A stretch of DNA of 64,000 nucleotides from Seinonella peptonophila (lineage in GTDB: Bacteria; Bacillota; Bacilli; Thermoactinomycetales; Thermoactinomycetaceae), in contig NZ_FQVL01000003.1 of NCBI RefSeq assembly GCF_900129355.1, forward strand, positions 1 to 64,000, read 5' to 3'. Every line of letters begins with the position of its first letter. The first letter of the stretch is position 1. Position numbers and translations under genes: made by a program. A model generated the notes under the pieces. The model was given only the letters and a program-made list of their open reading frames with translations, ran no database searches and was not told the origin of the DNA. Shown here piece after piece: positions 63,875-64,000 of the stretch.

Positions 63875-64000
63875 TCACCTTCTGATTTTAAATTCTTTCA
63901 TTTTATTATAGATAAAATTTAAATAAATGCTAATATCATTTTGATAATCCTAAATATTTTATTTACCTGCATATGATCGAATCATGTGACATTCATTTAT
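63875..64000. other. Right edge, no gene seen
   Basis: An AT-rich stretch upstream of the 80-aa ORF, probably holding its promoter. Nothing else is supported. Confidence 0.3.

Overview
The window is a chromosomal segment of an endospore-forming Firmicute of the order Bacillales. The gene order dnaE, malic enzyme, accD, accA, pfkA, pyk, ytvI, citZ, icd, mdh, phoP, phoR, polA, mutM, ytaF, coaE, gapB, nrdR, dnaB follows the Bacillus subtilis backbone. Spore genes (spoVR, ytaF, several YheC/YheD-type ATP-grasp proteins), the low GC content and strong AGGAGG ribosome sites agree with this. The family cannot be fixed from the window; a Thermoactinomycetaceae-like relative is only a guess.

Layout. 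1-2000: a broken partial gene, a P-loop kinase and a decayed tyrosine recombinase, next to a Leu-Gly-Phe tRNA cluster (2106-2365). 2437-17955: core block on the minus strand covering replication initiation and repair (dnaB, nrdR, polA, mutM), gluconeogenic gapB, coaE, the PhoPR two-component system and the TCA genes mdh-icd-citZ. 18289-21700: ytvI, a thioesterase and an IS200/IS605-type insertion with an intact tnpB. 21708-31326: pyk, pfkA, accA, accD, malic enzyme and dnaE, again on the minus strand. 31451-34719: small spore-former proteins of the ytpI/ytoI/ytkL/yheA neighbourhood. 34956-40413: an operon-like run of four YheC/YheD ATP-grasp genes plus a GNAT gene. 40470-48363: NlpC/P60 hydrolase, spoVR, mgtE with a long structured leader, a quinone oxidoreductase and a PBP1-like protein whose transpeptidase motifs are degenerate. 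48865-52514: sulfate activation (sat, cysH) and a secreted thermolysin-type protease. 52555-57105: a BceAB/BceRS-like peptide-sensing and export module whose ATPase gene is frameshifted. 57151-61275: a membrane protein, a YerD-like glutamate synthase-domain protein, an EamA transporter and a mini FAD reductase. 61276-64000: a poorly coding, partly decayed accessory region.

The most unusual feature is a family of short, GC-rich, non-autonomous repeats. Two copies (A 4561-4828, B 14151-14418) are exactly 268 bp and a third (C 41311-41582) is 272 bp. A is flanked by imperfect direct repeats of about 20 bp and B by a perfect 23-bp repeat. A fourth sequence (E 48395-48744) has the same ends but an unrelated interior, and lies between two near-identical terminator hairpins. 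A truncated fifth copy (D 32006-32149) lies inside a palindrome between two convergent genes. All five lie at 3' ends of genes, at or beside terminator-like hairpins. This suggests mobile elements, moved in trans, that target or duplicate transcription terminators.

Other signals are a candidate riboswitch-like leader before mgtE, structured leaders before pfkA and the EamA gene, and a 31-residue highly basic peptide gene with its own terminator. No CRISPR array or rRNA gene was seen.
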